DNA of 64,000 nt. It comes from Ramlibacter paludis (GTDB lineage: Bacteria; Pseudomonadota; Gammaproteobacteria; Burkholderiales; Burkholderiaceae_C). The notes beneath the pieces were generated by a model. That model made no database searches. It was not told the origin of the DNA and saw nothing but the letters and a program-made list of their open reading frames with translations. Where the stretch lies: assembly GCF_022012305.1 (NCBI RefSeq), contig NZ_JAKLTM010000008.1, forward strand, positions 62,001-126,000, given 5' to 3'. The translations under genes and the position numbers were made by a program. Positions within the stretch are counted from its first letter, which is position 1; each line of letters begins with the position of its first letter. Positions 35,679 to 45,712 of this stretch are shown here, in pieces.

Positions 35679-36626
35679 ATGAATCAACTGGATGCATTGA
35701 AGCAGTTCACCACGGTGGTGGCCGACACCGGCGACTTCCGCCAGCTGGCGCAGTACCAGCCGCAGGACGCCACGACCAACCCCTCGCTGATCCTCAAGGC
35801 CGTGCAGAAGGCCGAGTACGCGCCGCTGCTGCAGGACACCCTGCAGCGCCACCGCAAGGAGCCGCTGGACGAGCAGATGGACCGGCTGGTGGTCCGCTTC
35901 GGCTGCGAGATCCTACAGATCATCCCCGGCCGCGTTTCCACGGAGGTCGATGCGCGCCTGAGCTTCGACACCGCCGCCACCGTCGCGCGCGGCGAACGCC
36001 TGGTGGCGCTGTACAAGGCCGAAGGCGTGGGCACCGAGCGGCTACTGATCAAGGTGGCCTCGACTTGGGAAGGCATCCAGGCCGCCGCCCAGTTGCAGCA
36101 GCGCGGCATCAAGACCAACCTCACGCTGCTGTTCTCCTTCTGCCAGGCCGTCGCCTGCGGCCAAGCCAAGGTGCAATTGATCTCGCCTTTCGTGGGCCGC
36201 ATCTACGACTGGTACAAGAAGAGCGCCGGCGCGAAGTGGGACGAGGCGGCGAGCGCGGGCGCCAACGACCCCGGCGTGAAGTCGGTGCGCGAGATCTACC
36301 AGTACTACAAGCACTTCGGCATCGCGACCGAGGTGATGGGCGCCAGCTTCCGCAACACCGGGCAGATCCTGGCGCTGGCGGGCTGCGACCTGCTCACGAT
36401 CAGCCCCGAGCTGCTGGCTCAACTGGCGGAAAGCGATGCGCCCGTGCAGCGCGCGCTCGACCCGGCGCAGGCGAAATCGCTGGACCTGCGGCAGGTTCGC
36501 TACGACGAAGCCGGCTTCCGCTGGGCGCTCAACGAGGACGCCATGGCCACCGAGAAGCTGGCCGAAGGCATCCGCGCCTTCGCGGTCGACGCGGTGAAGC
36601 TCGAACAGCTGCTGAAGGCGAACTGA
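35679..36626 (+). CDS. tal: Transaldolase
   Basis: Pentose phosphate enzyme exchanging a three-carbon unit between sedoheptulose-7-P and glyceraldehyde-3-P. 315 residues, TalB type. Schiff-base Lys125 in [21 protein letters not shown] and [10 protein letters not shown] complete the family pattern. Its stop overlaps the pgi start (TGATG). No HexR-like box was found directly upstream, so it may be read from the transporter promoter. Confidence 0.96.
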   Translation: MNQLDALKQFTTVVADTGDFRQLAQYQPQDATTNPSLILKAVQKAEYAPLLQDTLQRHRKEPLDEQMDRLVVRFGCEILQIIPGRVSTEVDARLSFDTAATVARGERLVALYKAEGVGTERLLIKVASTWEGIQAAAQLQQRGIKTNLTLLFSFCQAVACGQAKVQLISPFVGRIYDWYKKSAGAKWDEAASAGANDPGVKSVREIYQYYKHFGIATEVMGASFRNTGQILALAGCDLLTISPELLAQLAESDAPVQRALDPAQAKSLDLRQVRYDEAGFRWALNEDAMATEKLAEGIRAFAVDAVKLEQLLKAN

Positions 36627-38170
36627 TGGCGACGCCGCGCGTCCGCTGCGACCAGGCGGCCGCCTGGTCCTTGCTGCGGCAGCACTTCGACAAGGGCGGC
36701 CGCGGCTTCGACCTCCGGCAGGCGTTCGCGCAGGACGCGGGCCGCTTCGCCGCATTCAGCCAGGAAGCGCCGCACGTCTTTGCCGATCTCTCCAAGAACC
36801 GGGTCGACGCCGAAGCGCAGGCGCTGCTGGTCCGGCTGGCGCGGGAGTGCGGCCTGGAAGCGCACCGCGACGCGATGTTCGCCGGCGAGCGCATCAACAC
36901 CACGGAAAACCGCGCGGTCAAGCACTGGCTGCTGCGCGCGCCGCGCATCGCCGGCGACGGCGACTCGCAGGCGGTGCACGAAACGCTGGACGCGATGCTG
37001 GCCTACGCCGAGCGCATCCGCGCCGACGCCGGCATCACCGACGTGGTCAACATCGGCATCGGCGGCTCCGACCTGGGACCGCAGATGGCGGTGGCCGCCC
37101 TCGACAGCTTCGTGACGCCGGGCAAACGCTTCCACTTCGTCTCCAACGTCGACGGCCACGAACTGGCCGCGGTGCTGAAGCAGTTGGATGCGCAGTCCAC
37201 GCTGTTCCTCATCGCCTCGAAGACCTTCACCACGCTGGAGACGATGACCAACGCGCGCTCGGCCAAGGCCTGGTTCGAGGCGCAGGGCGGCACCGACACG
37301 GCACGCCACTTCGCCGCGCTCACGACCAACGTCGGGGCCGCGCGCGCCTTCGGCATCACCACCACCTTCGGCTTCTGGGACTGGGTGGGCGGCCGCTATT
37401 CGCTGTGGTCGGCCATCGGCCTGCCGATCGCCATCGCGGTCGGCGCCGACGGCTTCCGCCAGCTGCTGGCGGGCGCGCATGCGATGGACCAGCACTTCCG
37501 CACCGCGCCGCTGGAATCGAACCTGCCGGTTCGGCTGGGCCTGCTGGACGTCTGGTACCGCAACTTCCACGGCTTCACCAGCCGCAGCATCGCGCCCTAC
37601 CACTCCGCGCTGCGGCGCCTGCCGGCCTACCTGCAGCAGCTCGAGATGGAAAGCAACGGCAAGAGCGTGGACACCGAGGGGCGCGCGCTGGCCTACGGCA
37701 CCTCGCCCGTGCTCTGGGGCGAGCCCGGCACCAACGGCCAGCACGCCTACTTCCAGATGCTGCACCAGGGCACGGACACGGTGCCGGTCGAATTCTTCGC
37801 GGTGCGCAGGCCCGCCCACGGCCTGCCGGTCCACCACGACCTGCTGCTGGCCAACGCGCTGGCCCAGGCCCAGGCCCTGATGCAGGGGAAGGCGGATGCC
37901 GGCGGGCACAAGAACTTCAGCGGCAACCGCCCGAGCAGCTTCTTCCTGCTGGACGCGCTGACGCCGGCCAGCCTGGGCGCGCTGCTGGCGATGTACGAGC
38001 ACCGCGTCTTCACCAGCGGCAGCCTCTGGGGCATCGACAGCTTCGACCAGTGGGGCGTGGAGCTGGGCAAGGTGCTGGCGCAGGACATCGCGCCCCGGCT
38101 GGCAACAGGCGACGCCGGTGGGCTCGATCCTTCGACGGCCGGATTGCTGCAACGCATTCGCGGCGCCTGA
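36626..38170 (+). CDS. pgi: Glucose-6-phosphate isomerase
   Basis: Interconverts glucose-6-P and fructose-6-P. 514 residues from ATG at 36626. Family signatures are visible: VVNIGIGGSDLGPQM, SKTFTTLETM, FGFWDWVGGRYSLWSAIG, GEPGTNGQHAYFQMLHQGT (catalytic Glu/His) and DQWGVELGK (catalytic Lys). Translationally coupled to tal. Confidence 0.97.
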   Translation: MATPRVRCDQAAAWSLLRQHFDKGGRGFDLRQAFAQDAGRFAAFSQEAPHVFADLSKNRVDAEAQALLVRLARECGLEAHRDAMFAGERINTTENRAVKHWLLRAPRIAGDGDSQAVHETLDAMLAYAERIRADAGITDVVNIGIGGSDLGPQMAVAALDSFVTPGKRFHFVSNVDGHELAAVLKQLDAQSTLFLIASKTFTTLETMTNARSAKAWFEAQGGTDTARHFAALTTNVGAARAFGITTTFGFWDWVGGRYSLWSAIGLPIAIAVGADGFRQLLAGAHAMDQHFRTAPLESNLPVRLGLLDVWYRNFHGFTSRSIAPYHSALRRLPAYLQQLEMESNGKSVDTEGRALAYGTSPVLWGEPGTNGQHAYFQMLHQGTDTVPVEFFAVRRPAHGLPVHHDLLLANALAQAQALMQGKADAGGHKNFSGNRPSSFFLLDALTPASLGALLAMYEHRVFTSGSLWGIDSFDQWGVELGKVLAQDIAPRLATGDAGGLDPSTAGLLQRIRGA

Positions 38171-38178
38171 TCGCCGCC

Positions 38179-38207
38179 GGGGCTGGCCCAACAAGCGCGC
38201 CAGCCCC
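38179..38207 (+). terminator. Stem-loop after pgi, possible terminator without T-tract
   Basis: GGGGCTGGC and GCCAGCCCC form a 9-bp stem with an 11-base loop 9 bases after the pgi stop; what follows is TATCATC rather than a T run. May be a weak terminator or stabiliser. Confidence 0.45.
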
Positions 38208-38248
38208 TATCATCTCCCCCGGGGACGGACCCCGGAGGAGTGCCAGCC

Positions 38249-38635
38249 GTGAATTTCAGCGAGGCCATCAAGGCCTGCTTCAGGAAATATGCCGACTTTT
38301 CGGGCCGCGCCGGCCGGCCGGAGTTCTGGTGGTTCGCGCTGTTCCAGGTGCTGGTGCTGCTGGTGGCCGGCATGCTGGGCAAGTTCGTCCATGTGATCGT
38401 GGTGGCGGCGCTGTTCGTGCCGGCCATCGCCGTCGGCGCCCGCCGGCTGCACGACATCGGCAAGAGCGGCTGGTTCCAGCTGCTCTACCTGATTCCGCTG
38501 GTCGGCATCCTGCTGCTGATCTACTGGTTCGTGCAACCGGGCGAGGAAGGCGGCAACCAGTTCGGCAGCCCGGAAGTCACGCCTTACTCGCCGACGGTGA
38601 TGCCTGGCCCGGGCCCCGGCCCCGGCCAGCAGTAA
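38249..38635 (+). CDS. DUF805 family inner-membrane protein
   Basis: 128 residues. The DUF805 pattern FSGRAGRPEFWWFALF, then two or three helices, ARRLHDIGKSGWFQLL, and a Gly/Pro tail ending GPGPGPGQQ. Two in-frame GTG codons exist (38240, 38249); the second is 8 bases after GGAGGAG and is chosen. Function of the family is unknown. Confidence 0.82.
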   Translation: MNFSEAIKACFRKYADFSGRAGRPEFWWFALFQVLVLLVAGMLGKFVHVIVVAALFVPAIAVGARRLHDIGKSGWFQLLYLIPLVGILLLIYWFVQPGEEGGNQFGSPEVTPYSPTVMPGPGPGPGQQ

Positions 38636-38636
38636 C

Positions 38637-40040
38637 TTGATCGACGTCCTGGTGATCGGCGGCGGCAATGCCGCCCTGTGCGCCGCGCTGATGGCGCGCG
38701 AAGCCGGCGCCAGCGTGCTGCTGCTGGAGGCGTCCCCGCGCGACTGGCGCGGCGGCAATTCGCAGCACACGCGCAACCTGCGCTGCATGCACGATGAACC
38801 CCAGGACGTGCTGCTCGAGAGCTATCCCGAAGAGGAGTTCTGGCAGGACCTGCTGAAGGTCACCGGCGGCAAGACCGACGAGAAGCTGGCGCGGCTCGTG
38901 ATCCGCGCCTCCTCCACCTGCCGGCCCTGGATGCAGAAACACGGCGTGCGCTTCCAGCCCTCGCTGGCGGGCACGCTGCACCTGTCGCGCACCAACGCCT
39001 TCTTCATGGGCGGGGGCAAGGCGCTGGTCAACGCCTATTACCGCAGCGCCGAAAAGCTCGGCGTGCAGGTGCGCTACGACGCGCCGGTGGACCGCCTCGA
39101 CCTGGAAGGCGGGCGCTTCGTGGCGGCGCGCGTGCGCGGCCAACGCATCGCCGCCAAGGCCTGCGTGCTGGCCGCGGGCGGTTTCGAATCCAACCGCGCC
39201 TGGCTGCGCGAGGCCTGGGGCCAGAACGAGCGCGGCGAGTGGCCGGCCGACAACTTCCTGATCCGCGGCACCCGCTTCAACCAGGGCGTGCTGCTCAAGC
39301 ACATGATGGAGCAGGGCGCTGACACCATCGGCGACCCGTCGCAGTCGCACTGCGTGGCCATCGACGCGCGCGCGCCGCTGTACGACGGCGGCATCGTCAC
39401 GCGCGTGGACTGCGTGTCGCTCGGCGTCATGCTCAATCGCGACGGCCTGCGCTTCTACGACGAGGGCGAGGACTTCTGGCCCAAGCGCTATGCGATCTGG
39501 GGCCGGCTGGTCGCGTTGCAGGCCGGCCAGATCGGCTTCTGCATCATCGACAGCCAGGCGGTGGGGCGCTTCATGCCGCCGGTGTTCCCGGGCGTGCAGG
39601 CCGACAGCCTGCCGCAGCTCGCGCAGCGGCTGGGCCTGGACGTGGGCCGCTTCATGCACACCCTGAGCGACTACAACGCCGCCTGCCGCCCCGGCACCTT
39701 CGACCACACGGTGCTGGACGACTGCGCAACCGTCGGCCTGGTGCCGCCCAAGAGCCACTGGGCCCGCCCGATCGAGAAGCCGCCCTTCTTCGGCTATGCG
39801 CTGCGTCCCGGCATCACCTTCACCTACCTGGGGCTCAAGACCGACGAGACCGCGGCGGTGCGCTTCGGCGGCGTGGCGAGCGACAACCTGTTCGTGGCCG
39901 GCGAGATGATGGCCGGCAACGTGCTGGGGCAGGGCTACACCGCCGGCGTCGGCATGAGCATAGGCACGGCCTTCGGCCGCATCGCCGGCGAGCAGGCGGC
40001 CCGCGCCGCGCTGAAGGAGGCTACGCTTGCACAAGCTTGA
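38637..40040 (+). CDS. tcuA: FAD-dependent tricarballylate dehydrogenase TcuA
   Basis: Oxidises tricarballylate to cis-aconitate. 467 residues from TTG at 38637. The FAD-binding [17 protein letters not shown] at the N-terminus and the flavoprotein C-terminal [30 protein letters not shown] fit the fumarate reductase/TcuA group. Immediately followed, with 14 bases of overlap, by TcuB. No ATG is available near the start. Confidence 0.88.
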   Translation: MIDVLVIGGGNAALCAALMAREAGASVLLLEASPRDWRGGNSQHTRNLRCMHDEPQDVLLESYPEEEFWQDLLKVTGGKTDEKLARLVIRASSTCRPWMQKHGVRFQPSLAGTLHLSRTNAFFMGGGKALVNAYYRSAEKLGVQVRYDAPVDRLDLEGGRFVAARVRGQRIAAKACVLAAGGFESNRAWLREAWGQNERGEWPADNFLIRGTRFNQGVLLKHMMEQGADTIGDPSQSHCVAIDARAPLYDGGIVTRVDCVSLGVMLNRDGLRFYDEGEDFWPKRYAIWGRLVALQAGQIGFCIIDSQAVGRFMPPVFPGVQADSLPQLAQRLGLDVGRFMHTLSDYNAACRPGTFDHTVLDDCATVGLVPPKSHWARPIEKPPFFGYALRPGITFTYLGLKTDETAAVRFGGVASDNLFVAGEMMAGNVLGQGYTAGVGMSIGTAFGRIAGEQAARAALKEATLAQA

Positions 40041-41172
40041 GGCCTTGGCCCGCGAGGCCGTGGCGCTGGCGCAGGGCTCGCCCGAGGCCGAGGTCGCGCG
40101 CCAGATGCAGATCTGCAATGCCTGCCGCTACTGCGAGGGCTTCTGCGCCGTGTTCCCCGCAATGACGCGGCGGCTCGCCTTCAACCACCAGGACGTGCAC
40201 TACCTGGCCAACCTGTGCCACAACTGCGGGGCCTGCCTGCATGCCTGCCAGTACGCGCCGCCGCACGACTTCATGGTGAACGTGCCGCGCGCAATGGCGC
40301 AGGTGCGCATGCGCACCTACCAGGACTACGCCTGGCCGCCCGCGCTGGGCGCCCTCTACGCTCGCAACGGCCTGGTGCTGGCGCTCGCCACGGCGGGCGG
40401 ACTGGCGCTTTTCCTGGTGTTGATGCTTGTGGTGCGCGGCAGCCTCTGGCACGACCCGCTGGAAGGCAACTTCTATGCGGTGTTCCCGCACCGGCTGCTG
40501 GTCGCCGTGTTCGGCGCGGCCTTCCTGTACGCGGTGCTGGCGCTGGCGATGGGCGCGGCGCGCTTCTGGCGCGCGCAAGCGCCGGGCGCCATCGGCGGTG
40601 GCGCCGCCGCCGAAGCAACGGGGGACGCACTGTCCCTGAAGTACCTGGACGGCGGCCACGGGGACGGCTGCAACGACGCCAGCGACCGCTTTACGCACTG
40701 GCGGCGGCTGTTCCACCACCTCACCTTCTACGGCTTCCTGCTTTGCTTCGCCGCGACCTGCGTGGGGACGCTCTACCACTACGCCTTCCATTGGCATGCG
40801 CCGTATCACCTGCTCAGCGTGCCGGTGCTGCTCGGCACCGTCGGCGGCATCGGCCTGTTGCTGGGACCGGCCGGACTGCTCTGGCTGAACACGCACCGGC
40901 CGCGCTTGCACGGCGACCCGGCACAGCGGCCCATGGACAGAGGTTTCATCGCGCTGCTGTTCGCGTCCAGCCTGACCGGGCTGGCGCTGCTGGCGGGGCG
41001 CGGCACCGGCGCGATGGCGCTGCTGCTGGCGGTCCACCTCGGCGTCGTGCTGGCGCTCTTCCTCACGCTGCCCTACGGCAAGTTCGCGCATGCGGTGTAT
41101 CGCGTGGCGGCGCTGCTGAAATACGCCATCGAACGGCGGCAGCCGAACCAGCTGAAGCTGGGCGCCGACTAG
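40027..41172 (+). CDS. tcuB: Tricarballylate utilisation protein TcuB (Fe-S / membrane electron carrier)
   Basis: Reoxidises the TcuA flavin. 381 residues from TTG at 40027, 6 bases after AAGGAGG. Two ferredoxin-like Cys clusters ([11 protein letters not shown] and [11 protein letters not shown]) precede a cytochrome-b-like membrane region of about six helices containing several His ([22 protein letters not shown]). No tricarballylate transporter (tcuC) is adjacent, unlike in Salmonella. Confidence 0.88.
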   Translation: MHKLEALAREAVALAQGSPEAEVARQMQICNACRYCEGFCAVFPAMTRRLAFNHQDVHYLANLCHNCGACLHACQYAPPHDFMVNVPRAMAQVRMRTYQDYAWPPALGALYARNGLVLALATAGGLALFLVLMLVVRGSLWHDPLEGNFYAVFPHRLLVAVFGAAFLYAVLALAMGAARFWRAQAPGAIGGGAAAEATGDALSLKYLDGGHGDGCNDASDRFTHWRRLFHHLTFYGFLLCFAATCVGTLYHYAFHWHAPYHLLSVPVLLGTVGGIGLLLGPAGLLWLNTHRPRLHGDPAQRPMDRGFIALLFASSLTGLALLAGRGTGAMALLLAVHLGVVLALFLTLPYGKFAHAVYRVAALLKYAIERRQPNQLKLGAD

Positions 41173-41189
41173 GACCGACAGCGACCGGT

Positions 41190-41207
41190 ATGGGACATTG
41201 GTCCCAT
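41190..41207. promoter_or_regulatory. Palindrome copy B (candidate operator)
   Basis: ATGGGACATTGGTCCCAT, a perfect 7-bp inverted repeat around ATTG, 26 bp before the MscS-type start. Near-identical to copy A (1950-1964) including the following ATGCG. Function inferred. Confidence 0.45.
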
Positions 41208-41233
41208 GCGGGGCGGGAGACGCCGGTGCCATC

Positions 41234-42811
41234 ATGGCCGCGATGGTGATGCGCGCTGCCTGCGTCCGGGCCTGGCTGGCCGGCTTGCTGCTGGCCGCCG
41301 GACTGCAGTCCGTGCCGGCCCAGTCCATCCTGCCCGCCGCGGTTTCCGGCTCGCCGGCCGCTTCGGCTCCGCGCGCCTCCGATCCCTTGCGGCGCGACAC
41401 GCCGCGCAAGGCCATCGTCGGGTTCTCCCGCGCGATGCAAGGCGGCGACCTTGCGCTGGCCGAACGCTACGCCCAGCTCACGCGCCGCCAGCGGCCCGAG
41501 GCCGAGGAGCTCCTGGTCGGCCTGAACGAGCTGATGGACCGCTACCTGCTGCAGCCGGTGGCCGAGATCAGCGACCTGCCCGAGGGCGCGCTGGGCGACG
41601 GCCTGCCGCCCGATCGCGAGCGGGTCGGCCCGCTGCGCGTGGGCGAGCTGTCCTTCCCGATCGAGCTGGTGCGCGTCGACGACGGCGGGCTGCGGGTCTG
41701 GCTGGTGACTTCCGGCACGCTGGCGGCGGTGCCCGAGGTGCTGGCGCAGGCCAGCCCGCAATGGCTGGAGCGCACGCTGCCGACGATGCTCTCGCGCGAG
41801 CGGCTGTTCGGCTTCTCGATGGCGCACGTGGTGATCTGGTTCGCCTCGCTCCTGCTGCCGCTGCTGGCGCTGCACGCCTTGCTGCGCCTGGCGCGCCGGA
41901 CGCTGGGAAGGCACGGCGCCGCGACCTGGCTGGACAAGGTGCACTGGCCCTTGGTGATCGTGGCGGCGCTGTCCGTGCACCTGCTGGCCGTGGCCTTCTT
42001 CGGCAGCACGCTGTCGTTTCGCATCGCCTACCGGCGGGTGGTGGTCCTGCTGCTGGTCGCGGCGCTGGCCTGGGCGCTGAACCGCCTGCTCGGATTGCTG
42101 TTCGCCCAGGCCCGCGCGCGGCTGCAGGGCGACCAGCGCACCGGCGCGCGCTCCTTGCTCTTGCTGGGCGAGCGGCTGCTCAAGCTGCTGCTCGGCCTGG
42201 CCGCGGGCCTGGGCATGCTGGCGCTGGTGGGGCTGGACATCCGGACCACGCTCGCGGGACTGGGCCTGGTCGGTTTCGCGGTGGCGCTGGGCGCGCGCAA
42301 GACCATCGAGAACATCCTGGGCGGCGTCATGCTGCTGGGCGACCGGGTGCTGGCTGTCGGCGACGAGTGCAAGGTGTCCGGGCGGCAGGGCAAGGTGGAA
42401 GACATCACGCTTCGTTCGGTTCGCATCCGCACGCGCGAGCAGAGCCTGCTGTCCATCCCGGCCGGCGAACTGGCCAGCGCGGACATCGAGAACTACCGCA
42501 CGCGGGGCAAGTTCCTCGCCAGCAGCATCCTGCGCCTGTCGCACCGCACGCGCGCGGAGCAGATCCGCCAGGTGCGCGACGGCATCGAAGCCTTGTTGCG
42601 CAACAACGCGATGGTGGAGCAGGGCTCGGCCAGCATCCGCCTGGTGGGGCTGGGCGGGCCGGCGGTGGAGCTGGAACTGTTCGCCTATTTCCTGACGGCG
42701 GATGCGGGCCGCTTCGGCGCGGAGCGCGAGCAGCTATTGCTGCAGGTCGCCGCCGTGGTGGAGCAGGCCGGCGCGAGCTTCGCCGGCCCGGACCTTCCGG
42801 TGCGGGCCTAG
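41234..42811 (+). CDS. MscS-family mechanosensitive ion channel
   Basis: About 525 residues. A signal peptide (ending VPAQS), an approximately 170-residue periplasmic domain, then five or so helices and the MscS pore helix (TLAGLGLVGFAVALGARKTIENILGG) followed by the beta domain (LGDRVLAVGDECKVSGRQGKVEDITLRSVRIRTREQSLLSIP). Start choice between ATG at 41234, 41243 and 41249 is open; 41234 is given. Convergent with the stress protein at 42808 (stop codons overlap). Confidence 0.85.
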   Translation: MAAMVMRAACVRAWLAGLLLAAGLQSVPAQSILPAAVSGSPAASAPRASDPLRRDTPRKAIVGFSRAMQGGDLALAERYAQLTRRQRPEAEELLVGLNELMDRYLLQPVAEISDLPEGALGDGLPPDRERVGPLRVGELSFPIELVRVDDGGLRVWLVTSGTLAAVPEVLAQASPQWLERTLPTMLSRERLFGFSMAHVVIWFASLLLPLLALHALLRLARRTLGRHGAATWLDKVHWPLVIVAALSVHLLAVAFFGSTLSFRIAYRRVVVLLLVAALAWALNRLLGLLFAQARARLQGDQRTGARSLLLLGERLLKLLLGLAAGLGMLALVGLDIRTTLAGLGLVGFAVALGARKTIENILGGVMLLGDRVLAVGDECKVSGRQGKVEDITLRSVRIRTREQSLLSIPAGELASADIENYRTRGKFLASSILRLSHRTRAEQIRQVRDGIEALLRNNAMVEQGSASIRLVGLGGPAVELELFAYFLTADAGRFGAEREQLLLQVAAVVEQAGASFAGPDLPVRA

Positions 42812-43251
42812 CGCAGCACCAGCACCGGGATGTTGCCGTGCGTCAGCACGTGCTGGGTCTCGCTTCCGAGCAGCAGGCGCTTGATGCCCTTGCGGCCATG
42901 CGAGGCCATCACGACCAGGTCGCACTTGTGCTTGCGCGCCGCGGCCAGGATCGCCTCGGCCACGAGGTCGGAGCGCACCGTGACGCCCTTGGCCTTGACG
43001 CCTGCGCGTTCCGCCGACTGCGCAACGGCATCCGCCACCGCCTGGCCGTTCTCGGCCCACTGCTTCTCGATGCGGCCCACTTCGCGCGGCGGCAGCGAGA
43101 CGCCGCCTTCGAAATAGGACACCGGGTAGCGCGACACCACGTTCAGCGCCACGACTTCGGCGCCCATGGCCGAAGCCAGTTCGACGGCGCTCTTGACGGC
43201 TTTCTTCGACAGCGGGGAGCCGTCGGTGGGGACCAGGATGCGTTGGTACAT
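42808..43251 (-). CDS. Universal stress protein (UspA family)
   Basis: 147 residues. Typical fold with PTDGSPLSKKAV at the N-terminus and the ATP-loop pattern ASHGRKGIKRLLLGSETQHVL near the C-terminus (G-x2-G-x9-G-S). ATG at 43251 has GGAG upstream. An FNR-type box (43306-43319) is shared with divergent ccoI and lies about 41 bp before the expected start site. Confidence 0.93.
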   Translation of the reverse strand: MYQRILVPTDGSPLSKKAVKSAVELASAMGAEVVALNVVSRYPVSYFEGGVSLPPREVGRIEKQWAENGQAVADAVAQSAERAGVKAKGVTVRSDLVAEAILAAARKHKCDLVVMASHGRKGIKRLLLGSETQHVLTHGNIPVLVLR

Positions 43252-43305
43252 GGAGGGCTCCTTCTTTGTCTGCGGCAAGCATGCGCGGCGCGGCGCCGGC
43301 CGGGC

Positions 43306-43319
43306 TTGATCCACGTCAA
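43306..43319. promoter_or_regulatory. FNR box shared by usp and ccoI
   Basis: TTGATCCACGTCAA, 9 of 10 to TTGAT-N4-ATCAA. Its centre is 41.5 bp before the ccoI ATG (43354) and 61 bp before the usp ATG. A -10-like TAGCCT is at 43342-43347. An fnr gene with intact cysteines lies at 54858. Confidence 0.7.
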
Positions 43320-43353
43320 GCATCCGGCCATCGCGCGCCCTTAGCCTTGCGGC

Positions 43354-45531
43354 ATGCAAGCCGCGCTGGACGCAAGAACGGAATGGGAGAGCTTCAGCCG
43401 GCCCCTGGCGGACGGCCGGCGCGAGGCATTCCTCGCGATCCAGGGCATGTACTGCGCGGCCTGCACGCTGGCGATCGAGCAGGCGCTGAAGCCGCTGCCC
43501 GGCGTTCACGAAGTCGCGGTCAACGGCGCCACGGAAATCGCGCGCGTCGTCTGGTCTCCGCAGCAAGGCCAGCCTTCGCAATGGCTGGCGGCCTTGCACG
43601 AGGCCGGCTACGGCGGGCTGCCCGCGGGCGACCAGCTGGCGGCGCTGCCTCGCCTGCAGGCACAGCGGCGCCTGCTGTGGCGCTGGCTGGTGGCGGGCTT
43701 CTGCATGATGCAGGTGATGATGTACGCGGTGCCCGCGTACGTGGCGCAGCCCGGCGAGATGACGCCCGACGCCGCCGCCCTGCTGCGCTGGGCTTCCTGG
43801 CTGCTGACGCTGCCGGTGCTGCTGTTCTCCTGCAGCCCCTTCTTCTCCTGCGCCTGGCGCGACCTAACCGCGCGCCGCATCGGCATGGACGTGCCGGTGG
43901 CGCTGGGCATCCTGATCGCCTTCGGCGCCAGCACGGCCGCCACCTTCGATCCGCAAGGGCCGCTCGCCGGCGAGGTCTGGTACGACTCGCTGACGATGTT
44001 CGTGTTCTTCCTGCTGTCGGGACGGCTGCTGGAGCAGCGGCTGCGCGATCGCACCGCGGGCTCGCTGGAGGCGCTGCTGCGGCGCCTGCCGGAATCGGTG
44101 GAGCGCCTGCGCGAGGACGGCAGCGGCGAACGCGTTCCCGCGCGCAGCCTGGTGGTGGGCGATCGCATCCGCGTGCGCGCCGGCGAAGCCTTTCCCGCCG
44201 ACGGCTGTGTGCTGGAGGGCGCGAGCCAGGTCGACGAAGCGCTGCTCACGGGCGAGGCCCGGCCGCTGCGGCGCACCGTCGGCGACGCCGTGGTCGCAGG
44301 CAGCCACAACCTGTCCGGGACCCTGGTGCTGCGGGTCGAACGCACCGGCGCCGACACGCGCTTTGCCCAGATCGTCGCGCTGATGGAGCGCGCTTCCACC
44401 GCCAAGCCGCGGCTGGCGCAGCTGGCGGACCGCATCGCTTCGCCCTTCCTCTGCGCGGTGCTGCTGGCGGCCGGCGCGGCGGCCTGGTGGTGGTGGCCGC
44501 AAGGTCCCGGCCACGCGCTGGGCATCGCGGTGGCCGTGCTGATCGTCACCTGTCCCTGCGCGCTGGCGCTGGCCACGCCCGCCGCCACGCTGGCCGCCGC
44601 GGGCGCCCTGGCGCGGCGGGGCATCCTGGTGCGCCGGCTGGAGGCGCTGGAAGCCGCGGCAGCGCTCGACACGGTGCTGTTCGACAAGACCGGCACGCTG
44701 ACGGCGGATCGCCTGAGCGTCGTGGCGGTGCGGACGCGGCCGGGGGTGAGCGAGGCCCAGGCCCTGGAATGGGCAGGCGCGCTGGCGAAGCATTCGCTGC
44801 ACCCGGTGTCGCGGGCCGTCGCGGGCGGCGAGCTCGCAGCGAGCGAGGTCGTCGAACACCCGGGCCGGGGCGTCGAAGGCGTGGTGCAGGGGATCGGCAG
44901 GATGTGGTGGGGTCGCTTCGCGAACCCGCCCTGCGAAGGGAGTGCGTCGCTCGCGGACGACCAGGGCTGGATCGCCAGCTTCTTTCTCGACGAGACGCTG
45001 CGGCCGGGTGCGGCGGAGGCGGTGGCCGGCTTGCAGGGACAAGGCCTGCGCACCGAAATCCTTTCCGGCGACTCCGCCGCGGCGGTGCAGCTTCTGGCCG
45101 ACCGCGTCGGCATCCGCCTGGCGCACGGCGGGCAATCGCCGCAGGACAAGCTCGATCGGCTGGCCGCGCTGCAGGATGCCGGCCGGCGCGTCGCCATGGT
45201 CGGCGACGGCCTCAACGACGGCCCGGTGCTGGCCCGGGCCGACGTCGCCATCGCAGTCGGCGATGCCGTGCCGCTGGCGCAGGCGCGCTGCGATTTCATC
45301 GTGCCGGGCGGGCAGCCCGCGGCACTTCCGCTGCTGCTGCGGCAGGCGCGCCGCACGCGCAGCGTGGTGCGGCAGAACCTGGCCTGGGCCGCCGCCTACA
45401 ACGCGGTCTGCGTGCCGCTGGCCCTGGCCGGCCAGATGCCGCCGTGGCTGGCGGGCCTGGGCATGGCCGCCAGCTCGCTCTTCGTGGTGCTCAATGCGGC
45501 GCGCCTCGCGCGCCTGCCGAAAGAAGGCTGA
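43354..45531 (+). CDS. ccoI: Copper-translocating P1B-type ATPase CcoI/FixI
   Basis: Exports copper to the periplasm for cbb3 oxidase assembly. 725 residues: N-terminal heavy-metal domain with CAAC (Cys34, Cys37), eight helices, TGEARPL phosphatase loop, the transmembrane CPC metal site (TCPCALAL), the phosphorylation motif DKTGTLT, the HP motif (LHPVSRAV) and hinge [11 protein letters not shown]. The last reads GDGxNDGP, as in CcoI, rather than GDGINDAP of CopA. No ribosome site precedes ATG at 43354; see the FNR box. Confidence 0.93.
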   Translation: MQAALDARTEWESFSRPLADGRREAFLAIQGMYCAACTLAIEQALKPLPGVHEVAVNGATEIARVVWSPQQGQPSQWLAALHEAGYGGLPAGDQLAALPRLQAQRRLLWRWLVAGFCMMQVMMYAVPAYVAQPGEMTPDAAALLRWASWLLTLPVLLFSCSPFFSCAWRDLTARRIGMDVPVALGILIAFGASTAATFDPQGPLAGEVWYDSLTMFVFFLLSGRLLEQRLRDRTAGSLEALLRRLPESVERLREDGSGERVPARSLVVGDRIRVRAGEAFPADGCVLEGASQVDEALLTGEARPLRRTVGDAVVAGSHNLSGTLVLRVERTGADTRFAQIVALMERASTAKPRLAQLADRIASPFLCAVLLAAGAAAWWWWPQGPGHALGIAVAVLIVTCPCALALATPAATLAAAGALARRGILVRRLEALEAAAALDTVLFDKTGTLTADRLSVVAVRTRPGVSEAQALEWAGALAKHSLHPVSRAVAGGELAASEVVEHPGRGVEGVVQGIGRMWWGRFANPPCEGSASLADDQGWIASFFLDETLRPGAAEAVAGLQGQGLRTEILSGDSAAAVQLLADRVGIRLAHGGQSPQDKLDRLAALQDAGRRVAMVGDGLNDGPVLARADVAIAVGDAVPLAQARCDFIVPGGQPAALPLLLRQARRTRSVVRQNLAWAAAYNAVCVPLALAGQMPPWLAGLGMAASSLFVVLNAARLARLPKEG

Positions 45532-45668
45532 TGGACATCCTGTTCCTCCTGGTCCCCCTGTCCGTGACCCTGGCGCTGGCGATCCTGTGCGCGCTGGGCT
45601 GGGCCGTCTGGCGCGGCCAGTTCGAAGGCGTCGACGCCGAGGCCGAACGGATTCTCCAGTCGGATTGA
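45531..45668 (+). CDS. ccoS: cbb3 oxidase maturation protein CcoS
   Basis: 45 residues, one N-terminal helix ([29 protein letters not shown]) and the CcoS tail [12 protein letters not shown]. The ATG overlaps the ccoI stop (TGATG). Needed for cofactor insertion into CcoN in other species. Confidence 0.9.
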   Translation: MDILFLLVPLSVTLALAILCALGWAVWRGQFEGVDAEAERILQSD

Positions 45669-45678
45669 CGTGCGTCAA
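45665..45678 (+). promoter_or_regulatory. FNR box upstream of ccoN
   Basis: TTGACGTGCGTCAA, a perfect 5-bp dyad of FNR type. It begins inside the ccoS stop codon and is centred 41.5 bp before the ccoN ATG. A -10-like GAGACT lies at 45701-45706; it overlaps a possible ribosome site (GGGAG). Confidence 0.75.
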
Positions 45679-45712
45679 ACGGCGCGTCCGCCGCCGACGG
45701 GAGACTCGCTGC

